DNA from: Ziziphus jujuba
Taxonomy: Eukaryota; Streptophyta; Magnoliopsida; Rosales; Rhamnaceae
Assembly (NCBI RefSeq): GCF_031755915.1
Contig: NC_083382.1
Coordinates: forward strand, 30,402,501 to 30,466,500
Reading direction: 5' to 3'
Length of the DNA: 64,000 bases
Below, one piece after another: positions 51,937 to 63,934 of the stretch (position 1 is the first letter of the stretch; every line of letters begins with the position of its first letter). The notes below the pieces were generated by a model. It was not told where the DNA came from. It did not search any database and saw nothing but the letters and a program-made list of their open reading frames with translations. The position numbers and the translations under genes were made by a program.

Positions 51937-51960
51937 AGGGTTTTCGTTCCCCCGTATAAA
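51937..51960 (+). promoter_or_regulatory. Telo-box and TATA box of VDAC
   Basis: TTAGGGTTTT (about 51936-51945) is followed by TATAAA at 51955-51960, about 115 bp before the ATG. Telo-boxes are common in promoters of plant translation and growth genes. The arrangement supports a short leader. Confidence 0.55.
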
Positions 51961-52073
51961 TTTCCCCAAACGCGACCCATTTCGGGTGCTCTGAGCTCCA
52001 CTTTGCCTCTTCTCAGGTTTAATATTTTATTTAATTTTTACGCATTCGGATCCTCATTTCTTGATTGGATAGT

Positions 52074-54549
52074 ATGGGAAAGGGTCCGGGTCTCTACACC
52101 GAAATCGGCAAGAAAGCCAGAGGTTCGTTCTCTCTTGGAAATGTATATGAGTAGGAGCTATGGTTGTTTGCGTTCTTGATTTTTAATTTTAATTTTAATT
52201 TTTTGAATTTGTGATTTAGTTTTTTGGTTTTGGTTTTTGGTTTTTCTATTTGTTTGATTTTTGTTTTTGTTATTGGTGTGGTAGATCTTCTGTACAAGGA
52301 TTACCAGAGCGACCACAAGTTCACCATCACCACCTACTCTCCTACTGGTGTTGTGAGTTCCTCTATTTGCTGTCCAGATTCCTTTTTCTGTAATTTTGAA
52401 TTGTCGTAGCTAGGGTTATGAGTATTTCATTTTCATTTGCATGTTTATTTTCTTAATGTAATATCTCCACACTGTATATTCTCTTTGGCTTTTTTTAAGT
52501 TTAATGTGGTATAGTAATTGGTATAATGAGTTTATTTTTGAAGATTTGTGCTCTAATTAGTGTTGTGGGACTTGCATTTGTGTTTGGCTGAACATGAGTG
52601 AATGATTTAACACTGTAAAAACTTTGTGTAGTTGTTAGTTCGTAATTAGGTTTTGCCGACAAATAAGAAATTTGGGTTCATTACTGCAGGCTATCACATC
52701 GTCAGGAACCAAAAAGGGTGACGTGTTTCTTGCTGATGTCAACACTCAACTGAAGAACAAAAACTTCACTGTTGATATCAAAGTTGACACAGGCTCCAAT
52801 GTAAGCTGGCCATCCCCTACTAATGTTTACTTTCAGTTAATTTTCTTTCATCCAATTATTTCATGCTTTACACCTCTTGATTGATCGATTGGTTCTGTCT
52901 TGCAATGTGGTTCTATTTTGGGAACCCTGCTAATGTTTCAGAGTATATTTAAGTCCTGTTGTTAAGAGTAGTGATTCTGCTTTTGTACTATAATCAAACC
53001 ACGTAAAGTGTTGTCTGTGCTTCACCTTGCATTCTGAAACACGACCAATTTTACCATCTTCATCATGTTGCCTATGAGGACATTTAGGTTTTTCTTGATT
53101 ACAATTTTAATCAGGTTCTTATTCGGTGGAATGGCTTGAACTATTTTTGATCCTCCACATTGGTGCCTACAAGTATATTGACGTTTTTAATTACTGTGAT
53201 AAGAAATCCTACTTCTGCATGCTGATTATGTAGAAGTACGTAATACATCTGTATATACTACATACGTGCTTATTTATGATCCTTGTAGATTGCAAAAGAG
53301 GTGTTAGTAGATTATAGTTCTTAAGTCGTATTCTGATGTATTTGTTGGTCAACATATAGCCACTGCCTGTCTATTCTGTTGATTACTGCCAACTTGTCAC
53401 CATATAGTTGATTTTGAGAGCTTTTTGGTTTCTTATAAATTTGTTATGGATCGTTGCTGACTGGACTTCAGTTTCGTTGCCTAAAATTATAGATAAGTAG
53501 TAAGTTATACTTTCTGCCATTTTACTTCTCAATAATTTTTATGGATACATATTTACATATTACTGTATTATTATCAGCTTACCACAACCATAACTGCTGA
53601 TGAACTTTCACCTGGACTGAAAACAATCTTAAGCTTCAAAGTTCCTGATCAAAGGTCTGGAAAGGTAAGCAATATGACATCTATATTTTCTTTCTCATTT
53701 GTTGCCACAATTTTCCTTTCTAGTTGGACTCAAAAATGGAACAAGGTTATTTGTCAGTCGATGCTTGGAGTATTTCTTGTGAATATACATTGAGACTGAC
53801 ATCTAATTTCATGGTGGTTTGAACAGTTAGAACTCCAGTATTTGCATGACTATGCGGGGTTAAGTAGCAGTGTTGGGTTGACAGCAAACCCCATTGTTAA
53901 CTTCTCAGGTGTTATAGGAACTAATGCTGTTGCACTTGGTACTGATCTCTCATTTGACACCAAAACTGGCAATTTTACCAAATGCAACGCTGGATTGAGC
54001 TTCTCCAATGCAGACTTAATTGCTTCATTGATTCTGTGAGTATTTTATTTTGTGTATAATATGTTTTGTTTTCAATTTACTTGCACAGTTATGGTTAATT
54101 CTCATAAATTTGCCCTTCAAATTGCTGTAATTGTTATATCTGTAGTGGTAACTTATTTAATTTGATGCATGATGTATATTTTATTGTACTTTTCTGTGAT
54201 AGACATTAACATAAACTGTCAATCCCTTAATTGGTGATGCAGAAATGACAAAGCTGACACCCTGAGTGCATCATATTATCACATAGTCAATCCCTTGAAT
54301 AACACGGCTGTTGGTGCTGAAGTAACCCATAGCTTTTCAACCAATGAGAACACAATCACTGTTGGTACCCAACATGCATTGGATCCATTGACCTCTGTGA
54401 AGGCAAGAGTGAACAACTTTGGCAAGGCTAGTGCTCTTGTCCAGCATGAGTGGCGGCCAAAATCACTCTTCACCATTTCTGGAGAGGTAGACACGAAGGC
54501 CATCGAGAAGAGTGCCAAGATTGGATTGGCTTTGGCTCTCAAGCCATGA
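52074..54549 (+). CDS. VDAC: Mitochondrial outer-membrane porin, VDAC
   Basis: Exons: 52074-52122, 52285-52352, 52690-52800, 53578-53664, 53827-54035, 54243-54549, giving exactly 276 aa, the usual plant VDAC length. It is a voltage-dependent anion channel for ATP, ADP and other metabolites across the mitochondrial outer membrane. The N-terminal helix [20 protein letters not shown] is typical. The rest alternates as an amphipathic beta-barrel ([60 protein letters not shown]). It ends with a beta-signal-like strand ([12 protein letters not shown]) used for outer-membrane insertion. No cleavable presequence, as expected. All junctions keep frame. It resembles the 34/36-kDa porins of dicots; isoform number is not assigned. 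Confidence 0.97.
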
Positions 54550-55922
54550 GTGAGAATTCTACGGGATGTGTTTGGGACTGGAAAGGTAGCAAATGGGAGC
54601 ATAGTATAGTTGTCTATTCAAAGTTCAGACCCACTTTTCTTTTTCCTATTGTTGTCTTTATTTATTTTTTTTTTTGGAGAACAAATGCTTATGTCACATT
54701 GTTTTTAATCTTGGTGGTTTAGGGCTGTAAAAATAAATCTACTTGTCATAGACCTTGCTGGTACTTTTTGATTTCGTATACTCCTATCAACCTCCTGGTA
54801 AAAGAGGGTGATTAAATCTGTTATAGGAGTACGACTTGAACTTATGTTCCAATTTTGATGGTTCTTTTCAGTAATTTTTCTTTCCTGTGAGCCTACCATA
54901 CGTTTGACCTGCTCTTCTTCTGTTTTCTTTTGGATATTGTGGTTGTTCTCCTTTCGTTATGCTATTATAATTGCTTCTGCTGGATTACTTAATACATAGC
55001 CTACGGTGATACACATCATATGTGTAATGTATAGACACACACAAGCACATGTACAGATGCAGAATTTTTCGTTGCACCAGGAATCTTGGATGAATTTTCA
55101 TTGCGTATGAATAAACTACATGCATATTTGGGAAAGAATAGGCTTTGTTCCGGATGAAAATTCTTCCAAGATTTCTGGAATAGGGAATTATTCTATATAT
55201 ACATATACATGTATATACGCTTGTATAACACATTTGCATTTGTATGATTAGTTTATATCCTGCTGTTCTTATAATTAATCTAAGAGTTTGATTCGTGCTA
55301 TGCTAAGAGGGTTCTTTTTCTTCTAGAAGTTTGCTTATTGCGAGAGAGAGAGAGAGAGAAAAAAATATATATATATATATTTTTAGGAGCACATTGAATG
55401 GCAAATGGCAAAATGACAAATTCGAATGGTTGTGGAAGGCCTGCATCTTCGTATGGTTTTTTAAAGGCAATTGTGGATTGCGGCCAAATATATGCTAATA
55501 ATCTAATTTTCATTGCTTACTCTGTACCTCTGCAACAATTTTGTTTGATGGGCTCCTGGCTGGTATTTATTTGATCGAGTTTATATGAGAGGCATTCTTA
55601 CCAAACTATCCTAGCTGAAACTCTTTGAAATTTAGCTTTTTTATATGAACGATTAGACTCACCAAAGAACAATCTCAGACAAACCATGAACCCAACGGAA
55701 AGCGAAAAATTAATGACCTATCACCTGAAACTTTAGTCCAAAGGTGTACTTGGAACACTTTCTGTATAAAACTCATCTAACTAATGCAGCCACAACTTTG
55801 AGATACTGTAAAAGTGATTCAAACTCTATCTATTATAAGACTTCTGCTACTAGAAATTTATTCACAAATCTTTTGAAGCTTCAACTGGCTCCTTCAGAAC
55901 CCCAGGAAAACCTGGCATAAAT
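54550..55922. other. Intergenic region between convergent VDAC and HIR genes
   Basis: About 1.4 kb of 3' flank. It holds a GA run near 55339-55360 followed by an (AT)n run. No gene is seen. Confidence 0.65.
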
Positions 55923-57503
55923 TTACTGATGGTGCTGGTGTGATGAAACCTGGAGCAACCCATCTCGAATCTGCGAAGCAACATCTCGGACAGCCCCTGG
56001 TCCATGAGGTATAAAAACAGCCGAGGATTTAGAGGAACCACCAATTTCCTTCATAGTGTCGAAGTATTGGGTGACAAGGACCATGTCAAGAACATCTTTA
56101 GCACTAGTCCCTGGCACATTCTCTGAGAACCCGAGAACACTGTCTCTTAGTCCATCCACAATTGCCTGGCGCTGCCGAGCAATGCCCGTACCTGACAGAT
56201 ACTTTGATTCAGCCTCTGCCTCTGCTCGCTTGATCTGTATAATTTTCTCTGCTTCTGCTTTCTCATTTGTTGCTACTCTCATTCTTGCAGCTGCCAATAG
56301 AAAAAGTCCATGTATTATCAAAGAGGACCAATATGATCAACTGAAATTTTGGCATTCCAAGTTCTCACCCGCATTGATTTCATTCATGGACCGCTTCACA
56401 TGCTCATCTGGTTCTATATCTACAATTAGTGTTTGAACAATTTCATATCCATAAGCAGACATAGCCTGTTATTCATCATAAAACCAAATTAATTAATTAA
56501 CTTGATAGATTGGGATTCAAGAAATCAATTGATTCTTGAGCTGATTATTAGATGCTAACCTTTTCAAGCTCCTGTTCTACAGCTTTTGCAACTTCATTCT
56601 TTTGCTCAAAAACATCATCCAAGTTCAGCTTCGGAACACTTGCTCTGATCACTGAACATCCAAAGTTAAAATGGAATTAACAGTAATAACTTTCCTCAAA
56701 AAGGAATTAACAGTAATTACTTTGCTAAAACCCGGAAACTGAAATGTGGTGGGATTTATATAGTATTGTTAGGAACTATGTTGGAGCATACCATCAAAAA
56801 CATAGGCTTGGATTTGTGATCGGGCATTGCTAAGTTTGTAAAAAGCATCACTTGCCTTATCAGACAGAACATGGTATTGCACAGATGCAACAACGTTCAC
56901 AAATACATTATCCTGCACAACAATTGCAGTGGATCAATGATCGTATATCATATTTAGTAAATGGTTCTATTTTTTTGACTGAGTATGCCGGCAAGTGGTC
57001 ATCAATACCCAGTAAAACGTTTAACCATGATTTTAACGGTTAACAAATGAATTTAACATTTAATCACAAAAAATAAATAAATAAATAAATAAATTCTTTT
57101 ACTAGATCTATATCTGATGACAGATTATAACAAAAAATGACGATAACTTACATTATTTTATAATATGACCAATTAAACTTTTAATTACAGCATTGTAACT
57201 AGAAGTAACATTTTATGGCAATATAACATTGTAATCTTTCTCTTTCTGTCTACCAAGGGTGAATTTAACATAGTTGCCATGGAAGAGACTGAATGTATTA
57301 TTTAATATGCAAACCTTTGTCTTGGTTTCGCAACGGACTTCCAACTGCTGCAACCGGAGAGAGAGATGACCGGCAAGCCGATATCCACAAATCCATGGCA
57401 GGCAATGGCAACCTGGCTTGAGCACTGAATTGAACTTGCCAAATCTTTCCCTAATGGCAACTTTGGATTGCTTCACTTGTACACAGCAGAGTAGATTACC
57501 CAT
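55923..57503 (-). CDS. HIR: Hypersensitive-induced reaction (HIR) protein, SPFH/band-7 family
   Basis: Exons (minus): 57503-57315, 56912-56792, 56651-56560, 56465-56369, 56290-55923, giving 288 aa. It is a plasma-membrane microdomain scaffold; family members associate with resistance proteins and promote hypersensitive cell death. MGNLLCC at the N-terminus offers a Gly2 myristoylation site and Cys6/Cys7 for palmitoylation. The SPFH/band-7 domain follows ([90 protein letters not shown]). A charged helical segment ([20 protein letters not shown] then [14 protein letters not shown]) supports oligomer formation. The C-terminus ends in [13 protein letters not shown] box on the minus strand near 58142 implies a long leader, perhaps with a 5' intron. 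Confidence 0.95.
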
Positions 57504-57632
57504 CTTTGTATCTATTCAATCTTTACTATTCTTCATTCAAAAAGTGAAAATATAATCAGCAACTGAAGGAAAAAGATAAGGAAATTCAAGGAAAACAGGA
57601 AAAGGATATCGATATTTTTGGGAAGTGCAAGA

Positions 57633-57692
57633 ATGAATTTCATAGATGAAAACATGCACATTATGAATTTCATTGATGAAAACATGTACAAT
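57633..57692. repeat. 30-bp tandem duplication in the HIR leader region
   Basis: Two 30-bp copies begin ATGAATTTCAT at 57633 and 57663 (ATAGATGAAAACATGCACAT versus TGATGAAAACATGTACA-type). They lie 130-190 bp upstream of the HIR ATG, probably in leader or 5' intron sequence. Confidence 0.75.
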
Positions 57693-58141
57693 ACATACTA
57701 GGTACAGCATATCAACAAGATTTAGATACCTAATATGGTCCAACTTACAAAAAGGAAATATTTCACAGAATCAATTAAGAAATACAACAAATATTCCTAA
57801 TTTCCTTTTAACAGGTTGCTTTACAAGAAACCAAAGTAATTCTTTCATTTCTACCAATAGATATTCTCTTTGCTGTGTTAATTCTTTTGAAAAATCCTAA
57901 TTGCATATCAGACAACTGGAAACTTATATATTAATGTACACTCTAGACTATAAAAATACTGAACACCCATTTGACCATAAATTAAAATTCAGAAGAAGAA
58001 CCTTTACCCACACATATATCTCACACAATACAAGAAAGAGAAGGATATCCTACAGAGAGCTAGAGGGAGATACTTGTAACGAATCGCAGAGACAAAAGAA
58101 AAGTCACTGATGGGGCTCAAGAGTGAAGAATTCGACGACTG

Positions 58142-58149
58142 TATTTATA
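58142..58149 (-). promoter_or_regulatory. TATA box of the HIR gene
   Basis: Minus-strand TATAAATA in the context CCCACTATAAATACAG. It lies about 640 bp upstream of the ATG, so transcription would start near 58115. That implies a leader of about 600 nt or a spliced 5' exon. Confidence 0.5.
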
Positions 58150-58199
58150 GTGGGAGTAGCTTGGCTTGGCGTCTAGAGTTTGCAAAACATGAAATGACA

Positions 58200-59065
58200 G
58201 AGAAATTTGGCATCTCCACTGCCTCACTCTTTCCTATTCCCTATCTATGATTGTCATATAATTCCAAAGTCTTAATAAACTTGCTTGTCAGCTGAGGCTG
58301 GCAATCCTTTAGGCAGTGTAGTTCACATTCTTATCTGTATTTTATATATATATATATATATATATATTAATGAGAAATCTGTGTCAAAGTGCCTTTTGGA
58401 GCAGACTTTAAGAAACTTCAAGGATACACACTCAATATATTTATTTATATCCCTTAGCCATAAGCATATAAAGTCAATGGGTAAATAATGCAAGGTTTTT
58501 TTCACCTGCAATTTCTCAAAGTAAAAGACAAATAAAAGATAAGCGTATTCCTTGTTTGATTATAAATTGACATGATAGTGACAAGGTGAAAATTTGAAAT
58601 AAATGTGACATTCTCTCAATTTTCAGACATAGTAGTGGTTGTTAGGATTGTTCATGACTACAAAATAAACAGAGTTTAATGAAAGGGTCAAATGGTCTTG
58701 TCGGTTGCCATAAATATACGCCTTGGATTCGGCAATAAAGTGGTAAGTTTGGGTGGAGATCCCTATTTACAAGATTAAAAGTAGTTGCTTTCTTTTCATA
58801 AAACGCCAAATTGACTTATGGGTACCGCGGTTTCCAGTTTTCTGTGTTTTGATTGGTAATAATACCATCAATTAAATTGACAATTAAGATCAAACTCCTC
58901 GGGATAATTCACATCTCTTCTTTAACTTGAGGAATGAAATAGAATTTTATTTGGCTTTTTAGTTGACAATCCCGGAATGAAATTGTATTTATTGTCGTTT
59001 AACATAAACCATCAAACCAAGACAAATGTTTAGTTCCAGAAAATTATTTACCTTTGGGATGCCAC
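58200..59065. other. Upstream flank of HIR, before the retrotransposon
   Basis: AT-rich DNA with an (AT)n run at 58346-58368. No gene is seen. The last five bases, GCCAC (59061-59065), are the expected left half of a target-site duplication. Confidence 0.6.
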
Positions 59066-59105
59066 TGTAACACCCCGTCCCAAATCGCACCGGAATCCGT
59101 GCACG

Positions 59106-59348
59106 TTGACCGAGGTTGACCGTTGACCGTTGACCGAAGGGGGTCAAAAGTTGACTTTTTGACTCGGTGAGAATTTTGAGTTGACTAGGGTACCGTGGCG
59201 AAGTGCATGATGCCCTGAGTTCGTAGACTAGTAGCACGTCGAAAACGGAGCTACGGTTTGAAAGTTATGGGCAAAACAAGTTGAAGTGTAAACTGTCTAA
59301 AAGGTGCCGGGAGTTGACTTTTTCTTGTGATGTAATTGTGAGTTGACT
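59106..59348 (+). promoter_or_regulatory. W-box array in the LTR
   Basis: Ten TTGAC(C/T) cores: plus strand at 59106, 59116, 59123, 59130, 59151, 59159, 59181, 59314, 59343, and minus strand at 59142-59147. TTGACC/T is the core recognised by WRKY factors. The first four are nearly tandem. Confidence 0.7.
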
Positions 59349-59491
59349 CTTGTATGGTTGTAAAGTACTCGTCGATACGAGTTCATAGACTAGCGGCACG
59401 CTTAAATCGGACATGTGGTTAAAAAGTTATGGACGTTTGAAGTTTACCGGATACCGTATTATTTTAATGTTTTTGGGTCGTGAACAGTGAA

Positions 59492-59528
59492 ATGCCACGT
59501 GTCAGCTTCTGAGTGGTCCACGTGGCAT
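59492..59528. promoter_or_regulatory. Paired G-box inverted repeat in the LTR
   Basis: ATGCCACGTG (59492-59501) and CACGTGGCAT (59519-59528) are perfect 10-bp inverted copies, each with a CACGTG G-box/ABRE-like core. TGAACAGTG flanks the pair on both sides. bZIP/bHLH binding is inferred. Confidence 0.6.
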
Positions 59529-60067
59529 GAACAGTGTCATGCAGGGTTTTAATTTTGAAAAACTCTCGGGGAAGAGAGAGAAAGAGAGAGAAGAGAGAGA
59601 AAGAGAAAGAGAGAGAGAGGACCCGCCGGCCGCCGGTCATTTTCACGTTTTTCCGGCCGAGTTACTGTACACGCGCCGGACAGAAAGCTTGCCCACCTCA
59701 TTTCCGGCAAAACCTCCAAATTTCACGGCGAACGGCCGCCGGACGCGCCCGGATCGGACGTCCGAAGTTTGGCGGCGATTTTTCCCCCTCCACCGCCGGC
59801 CACCGCGAATCAGCACTATTCTGGCCGATAAACAGTACACGCGCCATACACCCAGCATCCTCTCCTCAAGTCCGTCCTACCCACCAAAAATCACGGCCAT
59901 CGGACCACCGACGCGCCGGGATCGGAGCGTTTTCCGGCGAGGGGTCGAAAATCTTCAAACGGTGATTTCTCCGCCGTCCGACCTCCGTTTTGCTCACCGT
60001 CGGTCCCGTTGGATTGCTCTCCTCACGATCTACAAATCTGCAAAATTTCACAGCAAACGGCCACCGT

Positions 60068-60134
60068 CGGAAATTACTGTTCCGGCGACGGTTGCCGGTG
60101 ACGTGGCGGCCGCCGGAAATTACTGTTCCGGCGA
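60068..60134. repeat. Duplicated GC-rich palindromic unit in the LTR
   Basis: CGGAAATTACTGTTCCGGCG occurs at 60068 and again at 60114 (46-bp period). Each copy has CCGGAA-type/TTCCGG arms. It lies in the CpG-rich section. Confidence 0.75.
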
Positions 60135-61135
60135 GTACCCGAAAATTCCGGCCAGCTCCAGTCCGCAGTGTTCGACCTCCTGAACCCAAATCCGACTTCC
60201 GTTTCCACCAATTCGCGACGGTTTGGGAGAATTGCAGAGCCGAAACCCGAAAAGCTTCCCGATAAAATTCCGACCCCGTCGGGTACGATCATCGGAAATT
60301 AAGACCGGATCTGTGATTAGCATCACTCGAGCTTCGATTCGGTATATAATTCGTAAATTTTAGTTATCGTTTGTGTTTTGACCCCCCGGATACCGGGTAT
60401 TATTTACCCGAATAAAATATTAATTTATTTGACTGTCTGTGAATTTTGTTCTAGGAGCACCGGTGAGTCGTAGAATTGATCCCGTAGTGGATCATGGGTT
60501 AATTGCGTGCTCCAGGTGAGTGACCCACCTTCAAATTAATTTTGGGAATTTAATTGGTGAATATATAATGTGTGATTTAAATATTTGGAATTTAATTTCT
60601 ATGTGCCAAATATTTATTGGATTATTGTAGAATTATTTATGAATTTATTGGATTTAAGAAAATGCGAATTCTACAAATTTATGCCATGTGAAATTAATTT
60701 ATGGTTTTGAGGATTTTGAAATTGGTGTGGTTTTAATATTAAATTGGGCACGATTTGATTTTCAAATATTTCAAGGAAAATATTTGGTTATATTGGTGAT
60801 TTCAATTTTTATAAAATATGCCCATGGAATATTATGAGATTTGATTATGATATTTCGAGAAATTATTATGCTTGGAAAAATGTGGATATTTGAATTGATG
60901 GATTTTGGGAGTTGGTGGATTTGAAAATCATGGAATTTATGGTATGGATTATAAGGAAATTGTGGAGAATTTCCCGGTTCAAGCGGATGGATTATGCCCG
61001 CTATGTTTATGAAAAATGTGAAATTTGTTTTATAATTTAAATTGTGGATTTTATGATTTTTAGATGCACCGTGCACGTACTGGTGTTCTGATTATGTGAT
61101 ATGGTATATGTGATATGGTTAGTGTGCACACGGTT

Positions 61136-61215
61136 GTGATTAGCGCGCAGGTGGGTGTGATTAGCGCGCAGGTGATGTGATTAGCGCGCAGGTGGGTGTG
61201 AGTAGCGCGCGGTTG
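61136..61215. repeat. GCGCGC-containing tandem repeat in the LTR
   Basis: Four units of about 20-22 bp of the form GTGATTAGCGCGCAGGTG, the last changed to GAGTAGCGCGCGG. The cores are conserved and the spacing varies by two bases. Confidence 0.8.
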
Positions 61216-62057
61216 ATATTATGAGGGTGTCCTGTGGATGCCATCGGAGAGGGCGGCCACCCCCCTTTGGCCGGGACACCAGGTTAGCAGCGGCGCAGTG
61301 GGACGCCACGCGACCGTATGCCGGTTTCTTTCTATAACCTCCTGTCTGGCGGTACCTTGGGACGCTGGGTACTGTTGGCGCCACTGGTATATAGTGGGTG
61401 CATCAAAAGATTTTCAAAACTGTGTTTTAAAAATAAAATGTTAATGAAAAATATAATTGTTACCGCTTCTGGTATTTAATTGATGTCTTGGTTTTCGGGG
61501 AATATGAATAAAGGGTTTTGTGAAATTGTTTTAAAAGGGGAACCTTTCCAACTGAGAGAATTGTAAGGGTTTTGAGAGAAAATATTATTTCCAAATAATT
61601 ATTATTTATACTTATTACTGTGATATTATATGGTATAGTAGTAGGGTCGCTCACTGAGATGATTAGCATCTCACACTCTTAAATTCCGTTCCTCTAGGTA
61701 CCAGGTTGTCGGTGTTCACTCGGAGCGGACTTGATCTTCCTCGCTGTTTTAGTTCGGCAGTACCCTGTTATTCTTTTATTGCAGTTGTAATATTTCTTTC
61801 ACTCTTGTTGTATTTATTTTGCACTGGATTACTGTATTTATTTTTTTAAGTACTGCAATTTGTGGAACCAATTTGTAGTTTGTGGGAGGAATAAGGGGAT
61901 ATTTTTGAAGTGTGTTTTCAGTGCAGGTAAATTTGTGGTAAGTAAATCCCTTAGGGGAGGTGCTGCCGGATTTTCCGTTGGAAGGTTCGGTGGTATTTCC
62001 CTGGGATCAGGGCTGTCTAGGGTTCCGGAGGAGGAATTCTGGACGGGTCCTGACAGT

Positions 62058-62069
62058 TGGTATCAGAGC
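62058..62069 (+). other. Primer binding site (tRNA-Met type)
   Basis: TGGTATCAGAGC, the usual plant retrotransposon primer site complementary to initiator methionine tRNA, lies two bases after the LTR end. Confidence 0.9.
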
Positions 62070-62879
62070 ATAGGTTCTTGTAATCCTAAGGGACTGTGCA
62101 TTGTTGTGTGTCCCATCCGTGTCTAATCTCTCGTTTTACCCGCGTGGAAGCGTTCTTTCTGTTTGTCTCGAAGTAAATTCGTTGCCCGAGTTTGAATAAC
62201 TCTAATCTTCGAGGGTGTCAATTAGGATCATCTAGCCCAACGGGAAATTCCTATGGCCTAGTCGATGGTCGAGGATGCCTTTTCTTTTTGAAGGTCAAGC
62301 TTATCATCATGAATGGTATCCGTTTCGTTCATGGAGAAGAATGATGATTGCCTAAGGATGTGTGTCGATCGATTTCAAGGCGTCAAAATATTTTCCCGAT
62401 CGATTATCAAAATTTAAATGCTTTTCAAGGTGTTTTATTCAAGTATTTTTGGTTTGTGTTCATACATGTATCTGTATGTTATATTGTTTGATATTATACT
62501 GCACCATATGGAGGCGGCGAACCAATGTGGTCCATGTAGAGCTAGCCCCATGATCATGTTGCCTACGAGCCCGGGGAATTGGACGGCCAATATAGGCAAC
62601 CACCCTGGTTTGTATTGGTAGCAGAGTGTCGGCGACAGTTGGAATCATGGATTACGTAACATGTAGAAGGTGTTGTACGTACCTCCATTACAAGCGTGCA
62701 TATTTTATTTTATGCTATGGATTTTAAGATATGAATTTCAATGTGGAGTTTTAACAATTGCCTATGCAAGTTAGGTATATTTGAAAAATATATTTTATTA
62801 TTTGTTTTATGTTATGGTTTTTCCAAAAGCGACTTAAGGTTAAGTATCGCCAATTAAGAATCCAAAGCAGGGTATCGTT

Positions 62880-63105
62880 GAGTTCAAAAAGGAGATCCTA
62901 AAGGAAGCACGTGATTCAATGTATGCGATACACCCCAAGGGTACCAAGACGTATGGAATGCTCACTGGATGACATGGTGGTTTGGCATGATAAAGGAAGT
63001 TGCAAGATCCGAATAAAGGTACTTAGGTCACCGATAAGTAAAAGTAGGGAGATGTAAATATGGATTTCGTGCTTAAACTATCATTCACAAAGAGAAGGTA
63101 CGACA
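62880..63105 (+). pseudogene. Integrase fragment of the retrotransposon (broken)
   Basis: Frame at 62880 reads EFKKEILKEARDSMYAIHPK then a GTKTYG-like stretch, matching the H2C2 zinc-finger start of plant Ty3 integrases (EAH-S-Y-IHPG-TKMY). A frame change leads to WWFGMIKEVARS at 62975. NMDFV at 63054 in the first frame matches the start of the integrase core. Stops and a frameshift make it non-functional. Confidence 0.65.
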
Positions 63106-63934
63106 GCGTTTAGAGAATCAAGCAAGCTCCGGATAGCGACTAAAGTTCTACTTGGTGGTTGATGAGGTTAATGAGAAGAGGATGATTCCTTAGGCATGGT
63201 TAGATGATTAAGCATGGTTATTTTCATTCTAGAAGCTAAGATCTTGATATCTTATTTCCTTGGAGATTTAAGGTTCGTATTGGTGGTGCTTCATCGATTC
63301 AAGGTGGTTGATATTGTTGGTGATAATTTACAATGATAAGGAGTATGATTTTTGGGACGGAGTTAGAATTTAAGAAGTGTGGAATACTTTATTGGGTTAA
63401 GGATCTAGTGATTTGTTCATAGTATTGGTGGTGATGCTAGAATTAAGATTTAAATTTCTTATTGCTTGAGGTGTGGATTCATGGAATTTATTTGAAATAA
63501 GGGAAACTTAGGGTTTTCAAGAATGGTATTTGGATGTTGAGAAATTTTATTCATGACCTTGATGAATTTAGTTAAAAGAAAGATTGATGTTTGTCGAGGT
63601 TAAGACTATTGGCTAATCAATGAGGAGCAAGGGTTTTATAATTGTAAGTACTAGGAGGGTAATCGAAGACAAGTGAATTAATCTCAACCTTAACTTGGTG
63701 ATACCAGTATTTGAGGAAATTAGACTTAAGTTCTAATCTAACCTTTTAAAGTGCTGATCGAGTCACGAGAGTTGGTTGTTGGTTTAAGGATGCATGCTTT
63801 AGAAGCACCTTATGGTTAGCGTTCGACTATAACCAAGACTTGCAGATCGTGTTCTCGTGGACCAATTTGACTATCCTTAATTAGTGGGCATGAGAAGGAA
63901 AGTTGCACAAGAGGGAAGTTAAAGTCACTATTAG
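63106..63934 (+). other. Decayed interior of the retrotransposon
   Basis: About 830 bp with many stops in all plus frames and no motif I can place. It could be diverged pol sequence or an inserted fragment. Confidence 0.4.

Larger units (their letters stand above)
59066..62055 (+). repeat. 5' LTR, 2,990 bp
   Basis: Sections in order: W-box array (59106-59348), G-box inverted repeat (59492-59528), GA-rich tract (59567-59620), CpG-rich block (about 59620-60300), AT-rich DNA (60520-61060), GCGCGC tandem repeat (about 61136-61215) and a less AT-rich end. At nearly 3 kb this is a long LTR. Open frames in the CpG-rich part exist in several frames at once and look like a base-composition effect. 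Confidence 0.85.

Noticed and set aside
59527..60183. 218-aa frame inside the LTR
   Set aside because: Arginine/proline-rich translation of a CpG-rich block with other long frames on both strands; no family similarity.
61136..61215. CRISPR-like array
   Set aside because: Short direct repeats with no unique spacers, inside a plant retrotransposon LTR.
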